Part shown: piece by piece, positions 25,705-34,299 of the stretch
Position numbering within the stretch: position 1 is the stretch's first letter
Layout of the letters: each line of letters starts with the position of its first letter
Assembly: GCF_000022205.1 (NCBI RefSeq)
Contig: NC_012029.1
Span: 2,232,001 to 2,296,000, forward strand
DNA length: 64,000 bases
Direction of reading: 5' to 3'
DNA from: Halorubrum lacusprofundi ATCC 49239
GTDB taxonomy: Archaea; Halobacteriota; Halobacteria; Halobacteriales; Haloferacaceae
Notes under the pieces: model-generated
Databases searched by the model: none
Told to the model about the DNA's origin: nothing
The model's input: only the letters and a program-made list of their open reading frames with translations
Program-made: the position numbers and the translations under genes

Positions 25705-26864
25705 GCGGACGCGACGGTGACGGCCCCGGGACCGACGGCGACGACCGCAGGTCTGACGGCTGGGAGGAAGAGCTCGCGGAGTGGGACGAAGAGGTCTCCG
25801 AGTGGGAGGCCGGCGAGGGGGACGACGAGAGAGACGAGGCTCTCGACGGCGACTCAGACACCGACGACCCTGTCGACGACGATCCCGATCTGGAACCGGA
25901 GTCCGCCAGCCACGTTCCGAAGGTTGTCTCGGCCGGCCACATCAACTGGGATGTGACGATCCACGTCGACGAGCTGCCGGAGCCGGACGGAGAGACCCGG
26001 ATCGACTTACTCGAACAGTCCGGCGGCGGCAGCGCCGCGAACGTCGCAGTCGGGCTCGTGGGACTCGGCGGCCAGTCGGTCGTCTACGGGAGCGTCGGCG
26101 GCGACGAGTCGGGCGCGCTGGCGCTCCGCGAACTCGCGAGCGCCGGCGTCGACCCCGGACAGGTCCTCGTCGACGCGGACGAGCCGACCTCGGTGAAGTA
26201 CGCGATCGTCGACGGCAGCGGCGAGCTGTTGATGTTGGCGAACGACGGCGCTAACGAGTCGTTCACCGCGGCCGAGCTCGACCGCGACACGCTGGCGGCG
26301 GCCGACCACCTCCACCTCACCGGCCAGCAGCCGGGGACCGCGGCCGCGCTTGCGACCGCCGCCGGCGAGGCCGGAACGACGCGGAGCTTCGATCCGGGGC
26401 GTCGCGTGGGCGACCGCGAGTTCGAGGCCGCGCTCCACGCCACGGACGTGCTCTTCGTGAACGCCCCGGAGGCGGACGCGCTCGCCGACTCGACCGACAT
26501 CGATCCATGGGAGCCCGACGACCGCGTCGTCGCGATCAAGCTCGGCGAGGAGGGCGCAACCGTTCGGACCCCTCACGGCGACGTGTCCCACCCCGGCTTC
26601 GACATCGACGCGGTCGATACCGTCGGGGCCGGCGACGCGTTCGCGGCCGGCTTCCTCGGCGCCGCCCTCCGCGATCCCGAGATCGCCGGTAACGGGTTCT
26701 CCCACGACCCCCGCGACTATCAGGTGCCGCTACTCGTCGGCAACGCCTGCGGCGCAATCGCGGCCGAGACGGTGACTGCCCGTGCGGAACTCTCGTGGGA
26801 CCGCGTCCGCTCGATGATGGGCGAGTCACCCGAGTCGGACCTGCTGATCGAGATCCGGGCCTGA
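25701..26864 (+). CDS. PfkB-family kinase, candidate ribose-1-phosphate kinase
   Basis: PfkB sugar kinase of 387 aa. The N-terminal substrate motif is GGGSAANVAVGLVGLGG and the C-terminal motif DTVGAGDAFAAGF contains the catalytic Asp. A 70-residue acidic N-terminal extension (WEEELAEWDEEVSEWEAGEG and following) precedes the kinase fold, unusual for PfkB enzymes. The ATG overlaps the isomerase stop. In the pentose bisphosphate pathway an ATP-dependent ribose-1-phosphate kinase makes ribose 1,5-bisphosphate, the substrate of the isomerase encoded just upstream; the specific substrate is inferred from that. Confidence 0.88.
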   Translation: MSGRDGDGPGTDGDDRRSDGWEEELAEWDEEVSEWEAGEGDDERDEALDGDSDTDDPVDDDPDLEPESASHVPKVVSAGHINWDVTIHVDELPEPDGETRIDLLEQSGGGSAANVAVGLVGLGGQSVVYGSVGGDESGALALRELASAGVDPGQVLVDADEPTSVKYAIVDGSGELLMLANDGANESFTAAELDRDTLAAADHLHLTGQQPGTAAALATAAGEAGTTRSFDPGRRVGDREFEAALHATDVLFVNAPEADALADSTDIDPWEPDDRVVAIKLGEEGATVRTPHGDVSHPGFDIDAVDTVGAGDAFAAGFLGAALRDPEIAGNGFSHDPRDYQVPLLVGNACGAIAAETVTARAELSWDRVRSMMGESPESDLLIEIRA

Positions 26865-26886
26865 AGCAACCCGAACCCGGACCGCG

Positions 26887-28044
26887 CTAGCCGACGTAGT
26901 CGAACGCCACCGCGATGTCGGCGGCGCCGAAGAAGACGAACCGGTAGCGACCCGGCCGGAGGTCGGGACAGACCCGCAGCCCGTCGGGCTGGTTCTCCTC
27001 GGCGACGAGCCCCGACTCGGTCATCGTGAACTCCCACACGACGGTCTCGCCGGGTGGGTGGGCGATCGCCTCGTCGGTGTAGTCGAACTGGCCGTCGTCC
27101 CCGCCGCGGACATCGGTCCACCCCTCCTCAGTCAACACCTCGACGTTGTATTTCCCGTGATTGCCGACGGACACCTCTCGGTTCGAGACGTTGGTCAGCT
27201 CGATCCGCACGTCGTCGCCGCGCTCGAACGTCAGCGCCTCCGCGGGGTCGTCGCCGTCGTAGGCGGGGTTCACGACGCGGAGTTCGAGTGCTCCGTCGCC
27301 GTTATCGCCGACGCGGCCGCCGGATTCCCACGATACGCCCTCGGAGTAGGCGGCGGGATGGCGCTCGAAGGAGTCGTCCTCGCAGTCGAGCGCCGCGGGC
27401 ACGGTCCGGGGGTCGCCGTCGGGCCTACCGAACCCGTCGAGCGCGTCAGGGTCGCGGATGCCTTCGTCGCCGGTCAGCTCCGCGGTCTCGCCCCAACCGT
27501 TCGTTACCGACAGCCGGAGCGAATCCGGCAGCGGGTCGGCGGTAACCCGGAGCAGCGCGGCCGAGTAGGTGATCGCCTCGCCGCAGAGCTCGTCGTCCGC
27601 GGCGGTGCTCTCGACGGTCGCGCTGGCGACGAGCGTCCCGTCCTCGACGCCGATGTCGGCGAAGGTGATCTGACTGTAGCAGGTCGTCGGCCCGACCGAT
27701 TCGACGTACGCGAGCACGGACGACGAGAAGTCGGTCGCCTCGACGAATTCCCCTACCTCCGCGGAGGCGTCGTCGAACAGCCACCGAATCTCGTCCTCGT
27801 CGGTGAACAACGTGCAGAAGCCGCGCCGCGACTCACGGTCCCACGCCGGGCCGGAGAGCGCGGCGCCGACCTGCTGGACTTCGGTTTCGGGAGCGCCGTC
27901 ACTGCCGTCTCCCACGTCACCGCCGTCGCTCCCGTCGGTGCCGTCGCCGCTTCCCGGGTCGCCCTCGGTCGTGCAGCCGGCGAGCGCGGCGACGCTCCCG
28001 CCGCCGAGGCCGTACAGGACCGTTCGCCGTGTGCGTCGAATCAT
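26887..28044 (-). CDS. Haloarchaeal lipoprotein with two beta domains
   Basis: Protein of 385 aa. The N-terminus RRTRRTVLYGLGGG then ALAGC is a signal with a twin-arginine-like start and a lipobox, followed by a Gly/Asp/Ser-rich linker typical of haloarchaeal lipoproteins. The first half of the mature part is cysteine-containing and unassigned. The second half (EVSVGNHGKYNVEVLTEEGW to RYRFVFFG) resembles the whole mature domain of the shorter lipoprotein at 13735-14337. Function unknown; probably at the outer face of the membrane. The ATG at 28044 was preferred to a GTG three codons earlier. Confidence 0.8.
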   Translation of the reverse strand: MIRRTRRTVLYGLGGGSVAALAGCTTEGDPGSGDGTDGSDGGDVGDGSDGAPETEVQQVGAALSGPAWDRESRRGFCTLFTDEDEIRWLFDDASAEVGEFVEATDFSSSVLAYVESVGPTTCYSQITFADIGVEDGTLVASATVESTAADDELCGEAITYSAALLRVTADPLPDSLRLSVTNGWGETAELTGDEGIRDPDALDGFGRPDGDPRTVPAALDCEDDSFERHPAAYSEGVSWESGGRVGDNGDGALELRVVNPAYDGDDPAEALTFERGDDVRIELTNVSNREVSVGNHGKYNVEVLTEEGWTDVRGGDDGQFDYTDEAIAHPPGETVVWEFTMTESGLVAEENQPDGLRVCPDLRPGRYRFVFFGAADIAVAFDYVG

Positions 28045-28103
28045 GGCCGTCACTACGCGGGGCGCGCATAAGGGTTTCCCGTAGGCACGAACGCTTCCCG
28101 GTG

Positions 28104-29207
28104 TTACGCCGGTCGATTTTTCCCTTGCGGCGTCCGGAACAGGTCGGCGAGGGCGTCGGCATCGGTGTCGCCCGCTTCCCCGTCGCGGTCGAGGTCGGCC
28201 GCGAGTCCGAGTGCGAGCGCGATCCGCGCCTTCGACGCCGGGAGGGGGCCGGCGAACGTCACACCGTGCTCCGCCAGCGTGACCGCGCCGCCGGGCGTCC
28301 CGTACACCGGTTCGGTGGGACCCGCTGGAGGACGACCGGCGACGACCACGGGGACCTCCGGGAGGACGTCAGCCACGGCGTCGCCGATCGCGGCGGTCGC
28401 GTTGCCGAGGCCGGTTCCCTCGATCACGAGCCCGCAGACGCCCGCGTCGACCGCGCGCTCGACCGCGCCCGCACTGACCCCCGTCCCCGAGTGGATCACG
28501 GGCACCTCGGGGACGACATCGGCGCTCTCGATGCCATCGACGAGCGGGTCGATGTCGACTCCGCGCCGCGGCTCGCGGACGAGCCTCGACCCGGCGCGGG
28601 TGACCGTCGCCACCGGCCCTGTCCCGGGCGAGGTCATCGTCGAGAGCGCGTTGCTGTGGCCCTTGACCACGTCGCGGGCGGCGTGGATCTCGTCGTCGAA
28701 CGCGACGTGGACCCCCGGCGCGAATCGATCGTCTGCGGCGGCCCGGACCGCGAGCGTCAGGTTCGCGGGCACGTCGCTGGAGGGCTCGTCGAGTCGGCGC
28801 TGGGCCCCCGTGACGACCACCGGTGCGGGAAGGTCGGTGAGCAGGTCGAGCGCGAACGCGGTATCGGCGAGGGTGTCGGTCCCGTGAGTGACGACGACAC
28901 CGTCGGCGCCGTCCGCGACCGCCTCTCGCGCCGCGGTCGCGGTCGCGAGCACGTCGCGCCACCGCACGTCGAACCCGGGCTGCGAGCAGACCTCGCGAGC
29001 GCTCACGGCCGCGTACCGCTCGATGCCCGGCACTGCCGCGACGAGGTCGTCGCCGGTCTTTGCCGGCGCCGCGCCACCGTCGTCCGGCTCGGACGCGATG
29101 GTGCCGCCGCAGGCGACGACGGTAACGCGAGGATTCGCTCCGCCGGCGATCGCGGTCCGTCTCCCGTCGGGTGCCTCGCGGTCCGTGGTCGGCTCCGTGT
29201 CTGTCAT
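28104..29207 (-). CDS. Asparaginase (L-asparagine amidohydrolase)
   Basis: Enzyme of 367 aa in the asparaginase/GatD family. The first catalytic Thr is in VVACGGTIASE and the second in VVTHGTDTLADTA; the Lys is in HAARDVVKGHSNALST. No signal peptide is visible, so it is cytoplasmic. It lacks the N-terminal domain of GatD and does not sit next to gatE, which favours a free asparaginase over a tRNA amidotransferase subunit. The start MTDTEPTTD was used; the longer frame upstream runs through the promoter. Confidence 0.88.
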   Translation of the reverse strand: MTDTEPTTDREAPDGRRTAIAGGANPRVTVVACGGTIASEPDDGGAAPAKTGDDLVAAVPGIERYAAVSAREVCSQPGFDVRWRDVLATATAAREAVADGADGVVVTHGTDTLADTAFALDLLTDLPAPVVVTGAQRRLDEPSSDVPANLTLAVRAAADDRFAPGVHVAFDDEIHAARDVVKGHSNALSTMTSPGTGPVATVTRAGSRLVREPRRGVDIDPLVDGIESADVVPEVPVIHSGTGVSAGAVERAVDAGVCGLVIEGTGLGNATAAIGDAVADVLPEVPVVVAGRPPAGPTEPVYGTPGGAVTLAEHGVTFAGPLPASKARIALALGLAADLDRDGEAGDTDADALADLFRTPQGKNRPA

Positions 29208-29460
29208 ACCTGTCGGTACGTTCGGAAGAACAAAGCGGTTGGTCCCCGGCAGCCGCGCGACTCGCCGCGCTGGCGGGGGTGACCCGCGGCGATCTGCGGC
29301 GATCGTCGATTGCAGCTGAAAAAAGATAAGAGGGCCGTATAAACGGTTAAATCGTTTCTGAACCTGTTTTAAAACGTCCATTACCCGCCGAGAAACGTAG
29401 TGAAATTCCCCGAACCCTCTGCGGGCTATATGGGATCGTCGGTCGTAGGAGGTAGTGTCC
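29208..29460. promoter_or_regulatory. Divergent intergenic region, asparaginase/small membrane protein
   Basis: About 250 bases without a gene. It holds a CTTTGTT box near 29229-29235 (minus strand) for the asparaginase gene. For the rightward gene it holds CTATATG near 29426-29432 and a Shine-Dalgarno-like GGAGGT at 29446-29451, 9 bases before the ATG at 29461. Confidence 0.4.
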
Positions 29461-29682
29461 ATGTCCATCCCCGCACCCACGCGCCTCGCCTCCGGCCAGC
29501 AGGTGGCCGGGCTGATGACCGGCACGGTGAAGGCCGCCGCCTTCTGGGCGGCGATCGCCATCCCGGCCACGTATCCCATGCTCCTCTACATGGGGCTCGA
29601 AGGCACTCCCGGTCTGCTGTTCGTCGCTCTGCTGTTCGCGAACGCCCTCGCGCTCGCGATCGGCCACGACCACAAGCGCTGA
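29461..29682 (+). CDS. Small membrane protein, haloarchaeal
   Basis: Protein of 73 aa with two hydrophobic segments (AAAFWAAIAIPATYPMLLYM and LLFVALLFANALALAI) and a short cytoplasmic HDHKR tail. I do not recognise a family with a known role. A GTG at 29455 is an alternative start. The protein is short but its composition and Lys/Arg placement fit a real two-helix membrane protein. Confidence 0.65.
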   Translation: MSIPAPTRLASGQQVAGLMTGTVKAAAFWAAIAIPATYPMLLYMGLEGTPGLLFVALLFANALALAIGHDHKR

Positions 29683-29838
29683 GGCTGTCGCGCCCTCCGA
29701 ATCGCGTTGCTCGCCAATCCGAATTGCATCGCAGGACACCCGAACGCCCTCCGACCGGCTTCCTCTCTCCCGCTGACCACCCGCCCCCGCACCGGCCGGT
29801 CTCGAAGCGCTTACCCACCGTCCGACTCGACTGTCGGT

Positions 29839-31497
29839 ATGACCGACGAGACGCACGTCGAGTGGCTCGATTGGGGCGCTGAGGCCTTCGCCGAGGCCGA
29901 CGAGCGGGACTGTCCGGTCCTGCTGTCGCTCTCAGCCACGTGGTGTGAGGGCTGTCACGAGATGGACGCGGTCACCTACGCGGAGCCGCGGATCGCCGCC
30001 AACGTCAACGAGGGGTTCGTTCCGATTCGCGTCGACGTCGACCGCCATCCGCGAGTGCGCGAGCGGTACAACATGGGCGGGTTCCCGACGACGGCCTTCC
30101 TCACGCCGGAAGGCGAACTGCTCACCGGGGCGGGCTACCTCGACGTGGACGGGATGCGGCAGGTGCTCGAATCGGTCCGGCAGATGTGGGCCGACAAGGG
30201 ACGTTCGGCGGGCCGGGTTCCCCGCGCGCTCGACGCCGACCTCCCGCCGAGGGGGGAGCTGACGGACGCGATCGAGAGCCACCTCGCCGGCCAGATCGAG
30301 GCCAAGTACGACGAGGAGCACGCCGGCTGGGGGTCGGACGCGAAGTTCCCGCTTCCTCGCACCATCGAGTTCGCGTTGAAGCGCGACCGCGGTCGGGCCC
30401 TCCGGACGCTCGACGCGGTGCGCGATCACCTCGCCGACGACGTGGCCGGCGGCTTCTTCCGGTTCGCGGGGACGCCCGACTGGGGCGACGTGGCCTACGA
30501 GAAGCCGATCGACACGAACGCGGCCGTCACCCGGGCGTTCGCGAACGCCTACCTCTACACGGGCGACGAGGCGTACCTCGCGCCCGCGACCGACGCGGTC
30601 GACTTTCTCACCGACGGCCTCTGGACCGGCTACGGCGTTGGCGGGAGCGTCGGCCCGGGGCTCGGACGCGCCTACTACGCCGCCTCCGCCGCGGACCGCG
30701 AAGAACTCGACCCGCCTCGCCGGGACCTGACCGTCTTCGCGGGCGGGAACGCGCTCGCGGCCGACGCACTGCTCGCGGTCGCCGCCTACACCGACGACGA
30801 GCGCGCGCGCGAGTACGCCGAGCGGATCCTCGACGGGCTCGAACGCGACCTGATCGACGCCGACTCCGGGGCAGTGACCCACTACCGCGGGAGCGACGAG
30901 GTCGGCGAGACGGACCTCCTCGCCGATGCCGCCCGCGTCGTGAGCGCGTACACCCGCGCCGCTGGCGTGCTCGGCGAGGGCGCCACCGTCGCCCGCGCGG
31001 TCGCGGACCGAGCGATAGATCGGCTTCGCGTCGACGGCTCCTTCGTCGACGGGCCGCGGTCCGGGGCAGGGCTGCTCGACCGCCCCTTCCGCCCGCTCGA
31101 CGGCAACGTGGAGATGGCGACCGCGCTGCTCGATCTGGCGGCGCTGACCGGCGAGGAGCGCTACGAGACGGTCGCCCGCGAGACGGCCGAGTCGTTCGCC
31201 GGGGCGACCGAGCGGCTGAGCGTGCAGGTCGCCGAGTACGGGAGTCTCGCGGGGCGACTCCTCCGCGGCACGACCGTCGTCGCCGTCGGCGACGAGCCCG
31301 GCAGCGACCTCCACCGCGCCGCGTGGCGGGTCGCCGACCACGAGAAGGTCGTCGTCCCGAACGCCCACCGAGAGGATGCACCTGCCCCGCGGTCGGTCCC
31401 GGTCGGCTCGGCGGTCGTGCTCGCCGGGGATGTCGCCTCCCAGCCGGCGGAAACACCGGACGAGTTGATGACGCGGGTCGCCGAGACGGTTGAGTGA
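29839..31497 (+). CDS. Thioredoxin-domain (DUF255/YyaL-like) protein
   Basis: Protein of 552 aa with an N-terminal thioredoxin-like domain whose active site is WCEGC (SATWCEGCHEMD), followed by an alpha/alpha-barrel-like region of the N-acylglucosamine 2-epimerase type (GGFFRFAGTPDWGDVAYEKP, GGNALAADALLAVA). This is the known YyaL/spermatogenesis-associated protein 20 architecture. The biochemical role of the family is unsettled. The active site has both cysteines, so redox activity is possible. A weak TATA-like GCTTACC lies about 27 nt before the start. Confidence 0.87.
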   Translation: MTDETHVEWLDWGAEAFAEADERDCPVLLSLSATWCEGCHEMDAVTYAEPRIAANVNEGFVPIRVDVDRHPRVRERYNMGGFPTTAFLTPEGELLTGAGYLDVDGMRQVLESVRQMWADKGRSAGRVPRALDADLPPRGELTDAIESHLAGQIEAKYDEEHAGWGSDAKFPLPRTIEFALKRDRGRALRTLDAVRDHLADDVAGGFFRFAGTPDWGDVAYEKPIDTNAAVTRAFANAYLYTGDEAYLAPATDAVDFLTDGLWTGYGVGGSVGPGLGRAYYAASAADREELDPPRRDLTVFAGGNALAADALLAVAAYTDDERAREYAERILDGLERDLIDADSGAVTHYRGSDEVGETDLLADAARVVSAYTRAAGVLGEGATVARAVADRAIDRLRVDGSFVDGPRSGAGLLDRPFRPLDGNVEMATALLDLAALTGEERYETVARETAESFAGATERLSVQVAEYGSLAGRLLRGTTVVAVGDEPGSDLHRAAWRVADHEKVVVPNAHREDAPAPRSVPVGSAVVLAGDVASQPAETPDELMTRVAETVE

Positions 31498-31613
31498 CGC
31501 TCCGGGAACGATATTTCTACTCGATCTCGGCGTTTCGGTCCGGAGTCGTTTCGATCCCATCGAAAGCGAGTCGGTCCGTCGACCACCGCCGCCCCGTGTA
31601 AACCTGCGACGTG

Positions 31614-31620
31614 TTTATAC
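31614..31620 (+). promoter_or_regulatory. TATA box of the TrmB-family gene
   Basis: TTTATAC centred 26 nt before the ATG at 31643, supporting leaderless transcription and the chosen start. Confidence 0.6.
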
Positions 31621-31642
31621 GGATGCCGACGGATGGGTCGGT

Positions 31643-32449
31643 ATGGCATCTCTCCGCGACCTGGGACTCTCCGAGTACGAGGCCCGCGCGTATCGCGCGC
31701 TCCTGCGCACCGGGCCCACGACGGCGAAGGACCTCTCGCGGGCCAGCGAGGTCCCGATGGGTCGGGTGTACGACGTGCTCAACAGCTTGGAACAGCACAA
31801 CCTGGTCCGGAGTCAGGCGGCCAGCCGCCCGAAGAAGTACGCCGCGGTCGAGCCGGACGCCGCACTCGACCGACTGTTGGAGGAGAAAAAGCGGGAGCTG
31901 GAGACGCAGGCGGAGCAGTACGAGGGCGTGGTCGACGACCTCTCGACGGAGCTCGACGCGGGTGAGCCCGTCGACGGACAGTTCTGGACCGCGGCCGTCG
32001 GCGCGGAAGACGCGACCGACCTCCTCTTAGAGCGGATCGCGGCTGCCGAACGTCGCATGGTCGTCGTCGCCGGCGCGCCCGCGACCGGCTTCGACCTCGG
32101 GACGATCGGCGAGCGGGTGACCGACGAGCTGGAGGCGGCGTTAGACCGGGGCGTCGAGATCCGGGTGCTGTTGTCGCCGGCAACGGTGGACGCGCTCCCG
32201 CGGAGCGTCGGGCGGCGGTACACCGCCGACCTCTCGGACATGGAGGGGTTCGAGGTGCGCACGATCGCCGGCGTCGACGGGACCTTCTCCGTGTTCGACG
32301 GGATCGAGGTCTGTATCGAGGTGCCGCATCCGCTCTCCGCCGACGAGCCGTTCGCGATGATCGATGTGAAGGACGCGGAGTTCGCAACGAGCGTGAAAGA
32401 TCAGTTCGAACCGCAGTGGGGAGAGGCGGAGCCGCTGACGTTCGGGTGA
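31643..32449 (+). CDS. TrmB family transcriptional regulator
   Basis: Protein of 268 aa with an N-terminal winged helix-turn-helix (LGLSEYEARAYRALLRTGPT, DLSRASEVPMGRVYDVLNSL), a coiled coil, and a C-terminal TrmB effector-type domain. In haloarchaea TrmB proteins control sugar and central metabolism genes. The C-terminal part is short compared with sugar-binding TrmB of Thermococcus, so the ligand cannot be predicted. Single gene; its target is not evident from the neighbours. Confidence 0.88.
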   Translation: MASLRDLGLSEYEARAYRALLRTGPTTAKDLSRASEVPMGRVYDVLNSLEQHNLVRSQAASRPKKYAAVEPDAALDRLLEEKKRELETQAEQYEGVVDDLSTELDAGEPVDGQFWTAAVGAEDATDLLLERIAAAERRMVVVAGAPATGFDLGTIGERVTDELEAALDRGVEIRVLLSPATVDALPRSVGRRYTADLSDMEGFEVRTIAGVDGTFSVFDGIEVCIEVPHPLSADEPFAMIDVKDAEFATSVKDQFEPQWGEAEPLTFG

Positions 32450-32509
32450 CACCGCGCTACTCGAGGAGTGACGGCCAAAATCACTCGGCGAAAAATGCTC
32501 TGACCGCGT

Positions 32510-33439
32510 CTACTCCGCGTCCAGTTCGTCCCGCAGGTCGCCCATCGTGACCTCGCGTTCGGCGTGGGCGTTGTGCTGGTGGATCGACTCGTCGTTCGAC
32601 TGCTTCATGTGGATCACGGCGTCGTCCGAGAGGTGGCCGAACTCCTCAATGGTGCCCTCAGCGAGGGCGCGGACACAGTCCTCGACGAACTTCGCATCGG
32701 CGTGGGCCTCGTAGGTCATGTGGTCCTCGTCCGGGCGCTTCGCCATGTTGTATATCCGGGCGCTCATCGAGTCGCGAGCGACGTCGATCAGGTCCCGGAG
32801 GTCGATATCGGGGTGGCCGTCGGTGGTGACGGTGAGCGTCGCGTGGCCGCGCTGAGAGTGGCCCGGCTGCGGGACGGCCTCCAAGAACTCCTCGGTCGTC
32901 TCCTCGTCGACACCCAGATCCGCGAGCTTCTCGCGGGCGCGAGACTCGCTCATCCCCTGCGAGCAGGGACAGACCGTCATGCCGGTGACCTCGGCGCCGA
33001 TCTCCTCGCGGGTGTCCTCCTCGGTCGCCGTGGCGCTGGCGACGATAGTCGCTGTACTCTGCGTCTCGATGCCGGACGCCGGTGTGTCCTCGCGGGTGAC
33101 GAGCTCCGCCGACATCGACACCTCGGCGGTGGTGGTGTAGTCGTGCTTTTCGAGGAGTCGCTCGGCGGCGTCGCCACAGACCTCCTCGACGCGGTACGCC
33201 TCCTCGCGGGTGATCTCTTCGAGGATCTCGTCGATCGTCGCGAGGTTCCGCGACATATCGATCCCCTTGCGACCGCTCGGGAGGTCGACGAACACCTCGA
33301 ACTCCGCCATGAGGACGATGGGGCGCTTGTCCCCCCGAGCGATCTTGACGAGCTTCTCCACGCCGGTGACGCCGACCTGCGAAAGCCCGACGGAGACGTC
33401 GGGCGCCGACGCCTGAACGTCCGGCAACTGGTGACTCAT
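32510..33439 (-). CDS. mptA: GTP cyclohydrolase MptA (type IV)
   Basis: Protein of 309 aa of the FolE2/MptA family. The archaeal enzyme is Fe(II)-dependent and makes 7,8-dihydroneopterin 2',3'-cyclic phosphate from GTP, the first step to tetrahydromethanopterin-type or folate-type cofactors and possibly archaeosine precursors. Typical segments are [47 protein letters not shown] and [10 protein letters not shown] perfect 14-bp palindrome lies just upstream of the promoter, so expression may be regulated. Confidence 0.93.
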   Translation of the reverse strand: MSHQLPDVQASAPDVSVGLSQVGVTGVEKLVKIARGDKRPIVLMAEFEVFVDLPSGRKGIDMSRNLATIDEILEEITREEAYRVEEVCGDAAERLLEKHDYTTTAEVSMSAELVTREDTPASGIETQSTATIVASATATEEDTREEIGAEVTGMTVCPCSQGMSESRAREKLADLGVDEETTEEFLEAVPQPGHSQRGHATLTVTTDGHPDIDLRDLIDVARDSMSARIYNMAKRPDEDHMTYEAHADAKFVEDCVRALAEGTIEEFGHLSDDAVIHMKQSNDESIHQHNAHAEREVTMGDLRDELDAE

Positions 33440-33469
33440 TACGAATGGGGTAGGGAGTCAGAGGATTAG

Positions 33470-33483
33470 CCCTTTCGAAAGGG
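33470..33483. promoter_or_regulatory. 14-bp palindrome upstream of mptA
   Basis: CCCTTTCGAAAGGG, a perfect palindrome 31-44 bases upstream of the mptA start, overlapping the BRE position of the weak TATA-like GGGCTAATC. It is a candidate operator. Confidence 0.5.
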
Positions 33484-33612
33484 GGAGTCGCGTGGGGTTG
33501 TTCGAGGTCGATAGGGCGACGGAGGCGGAGAGATTTCGGCGTCGATGGCGGCGGCGGACGGGTCTCGGCGCCGGTATGGTACCGGCACCCGATCGAGGGC
33601 CGTAACGCACCA

Positions 33613-33619
33613 TTTATAA
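33613..33619 (+). promoter_or_regulatory. TATA box of the rpl21e-rpoF operon
   Basis: TTTATAA. Transcription about 27 nt downstream would start near 33643, which lies after the ATG at 33636 and just before the ATG at 33648, supporting the latter as the L21e start. Confidence 0.6.
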
Positions 33620-33647
33620 CCGCGGCAGCGGAAGAATGCCCAAGACC

Positions 33648-33941
33648 ATGCCGAGTTCCAATGGGCCTCAGAAGGCGACCCGCGACAAGCTCTCGAACAA
33701 ACCCCGCGACCGCGGCACGTCGCCGCCACAGCGAGCGATTCAGGAGTTCGACGAGGGATCGCAGGTCCACCTCAAGATCGACCCGAGCGTCCAGAAGGGC
33801 CGCTTCCACCCGCGCTTCGACGGCCGCACCGGCACAGTGCTGGGCAAGCAGGGCGCCGCGTTCAAAGTCGAGATCCCGGACGGCGGCAAGACGAAGACGC
33901 TCATCGTCACCGCCGCCCACATGAGCGCACAGCAGAACTGA
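33648..33941 (+). CDS. rpl21e: Ribosomal protein L21e
   Basis: Protein of 97 aa that matches archaeal L21e, a basic protein of the large ribosomal subunit. Diagnostic segments are [51 protein letters not shown] and a final IVTAAHM. The start MPSSNGP is the usual haloarchaeal N-terminus. rpoF follows after one base, as in other haloarchaea. Confidence 0.95.
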   Translation: MPSSNGPQKATRDKLSNKPRDRGTSPPQRAIQEFDEGSQVHLKIDPSVQKGRFHPRFDGRTGTVLGKQGAAFKVEIPDGGKTKTLIVTAAHMSAQQN

Positions 33942-33942
33942 G

Positions 33943-34299
33943 ATGACGATATTCAAAGAGAAAATCGACGAGGAGTACGTCACCACCTCCGAGGCGAAGG
34001 AGATCCTCGTGGAGATCGAAGCGGAGCGCGCGGACGACGAGGACCGCGACCTCCGCTACGAGCTCGCCCGCGCGATCGAGCACGTCAACCGGTTCGCCCA
34101 CCTCGACGCCGAGGAATCCCGGGAACTGGTCGAGGAGCTGACCGAGATTGAGCAGATCGACCTGCCGACCGCGGTGAAAATCGCGGACCTCCTCCCCGAG
34201 GACCGCACCGAGCTCCGGTCAGTGTTCGCGCAGGAGCGCTACTCGCTGGACGGCGACGAACTCGACGACGTGCTCAACGTCGTTGCGAAGTACGCCTAA
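33943..34299 (+). CDS. rpoF: RNA polymerase subunit Rpb4/RpoF
   Basis: Protein of 118 aa of the archaeal Rpb4 family, which pairs with RpoE' to form the polymerase stalk. The segment DLPTAVKIADLLPEDRTELRSVFAQERY is recognisable in two halves and matches the HRDC-like domain of the family, and the start TIFKEKIDEEYVTTSEAKEI is typical. Usual haloarchaeal neighbours downstream (a DUF655 gene and ksgA) are absent here. Confidence 0.93.
   Translation: MTIFKEKIDEEYVTTSEAKEILVEIEAERADDEDRDLRYELARAIEHVNRFAHLDAEESRELVEELTEIEQIDLPTAVKIADLLPEDRTELRSVFAQERYSLDGDELDDVLNVVAKYA

Noticed and set aside
28104-29207. GatD subunit of the archaeal glutamyl-tRNA amidotransferase
   Set aside because: No GatD-specific N-terminal domain and no adjacent gatE; a free asparaginase fits better.
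29932-31560. 542-aa minus-strand frame opposite the thioredoxin-domain gene
   Set aside because: Arg/Gly/Val-rich shadow with no motif; the plus-strand gene has the WCEGC site.
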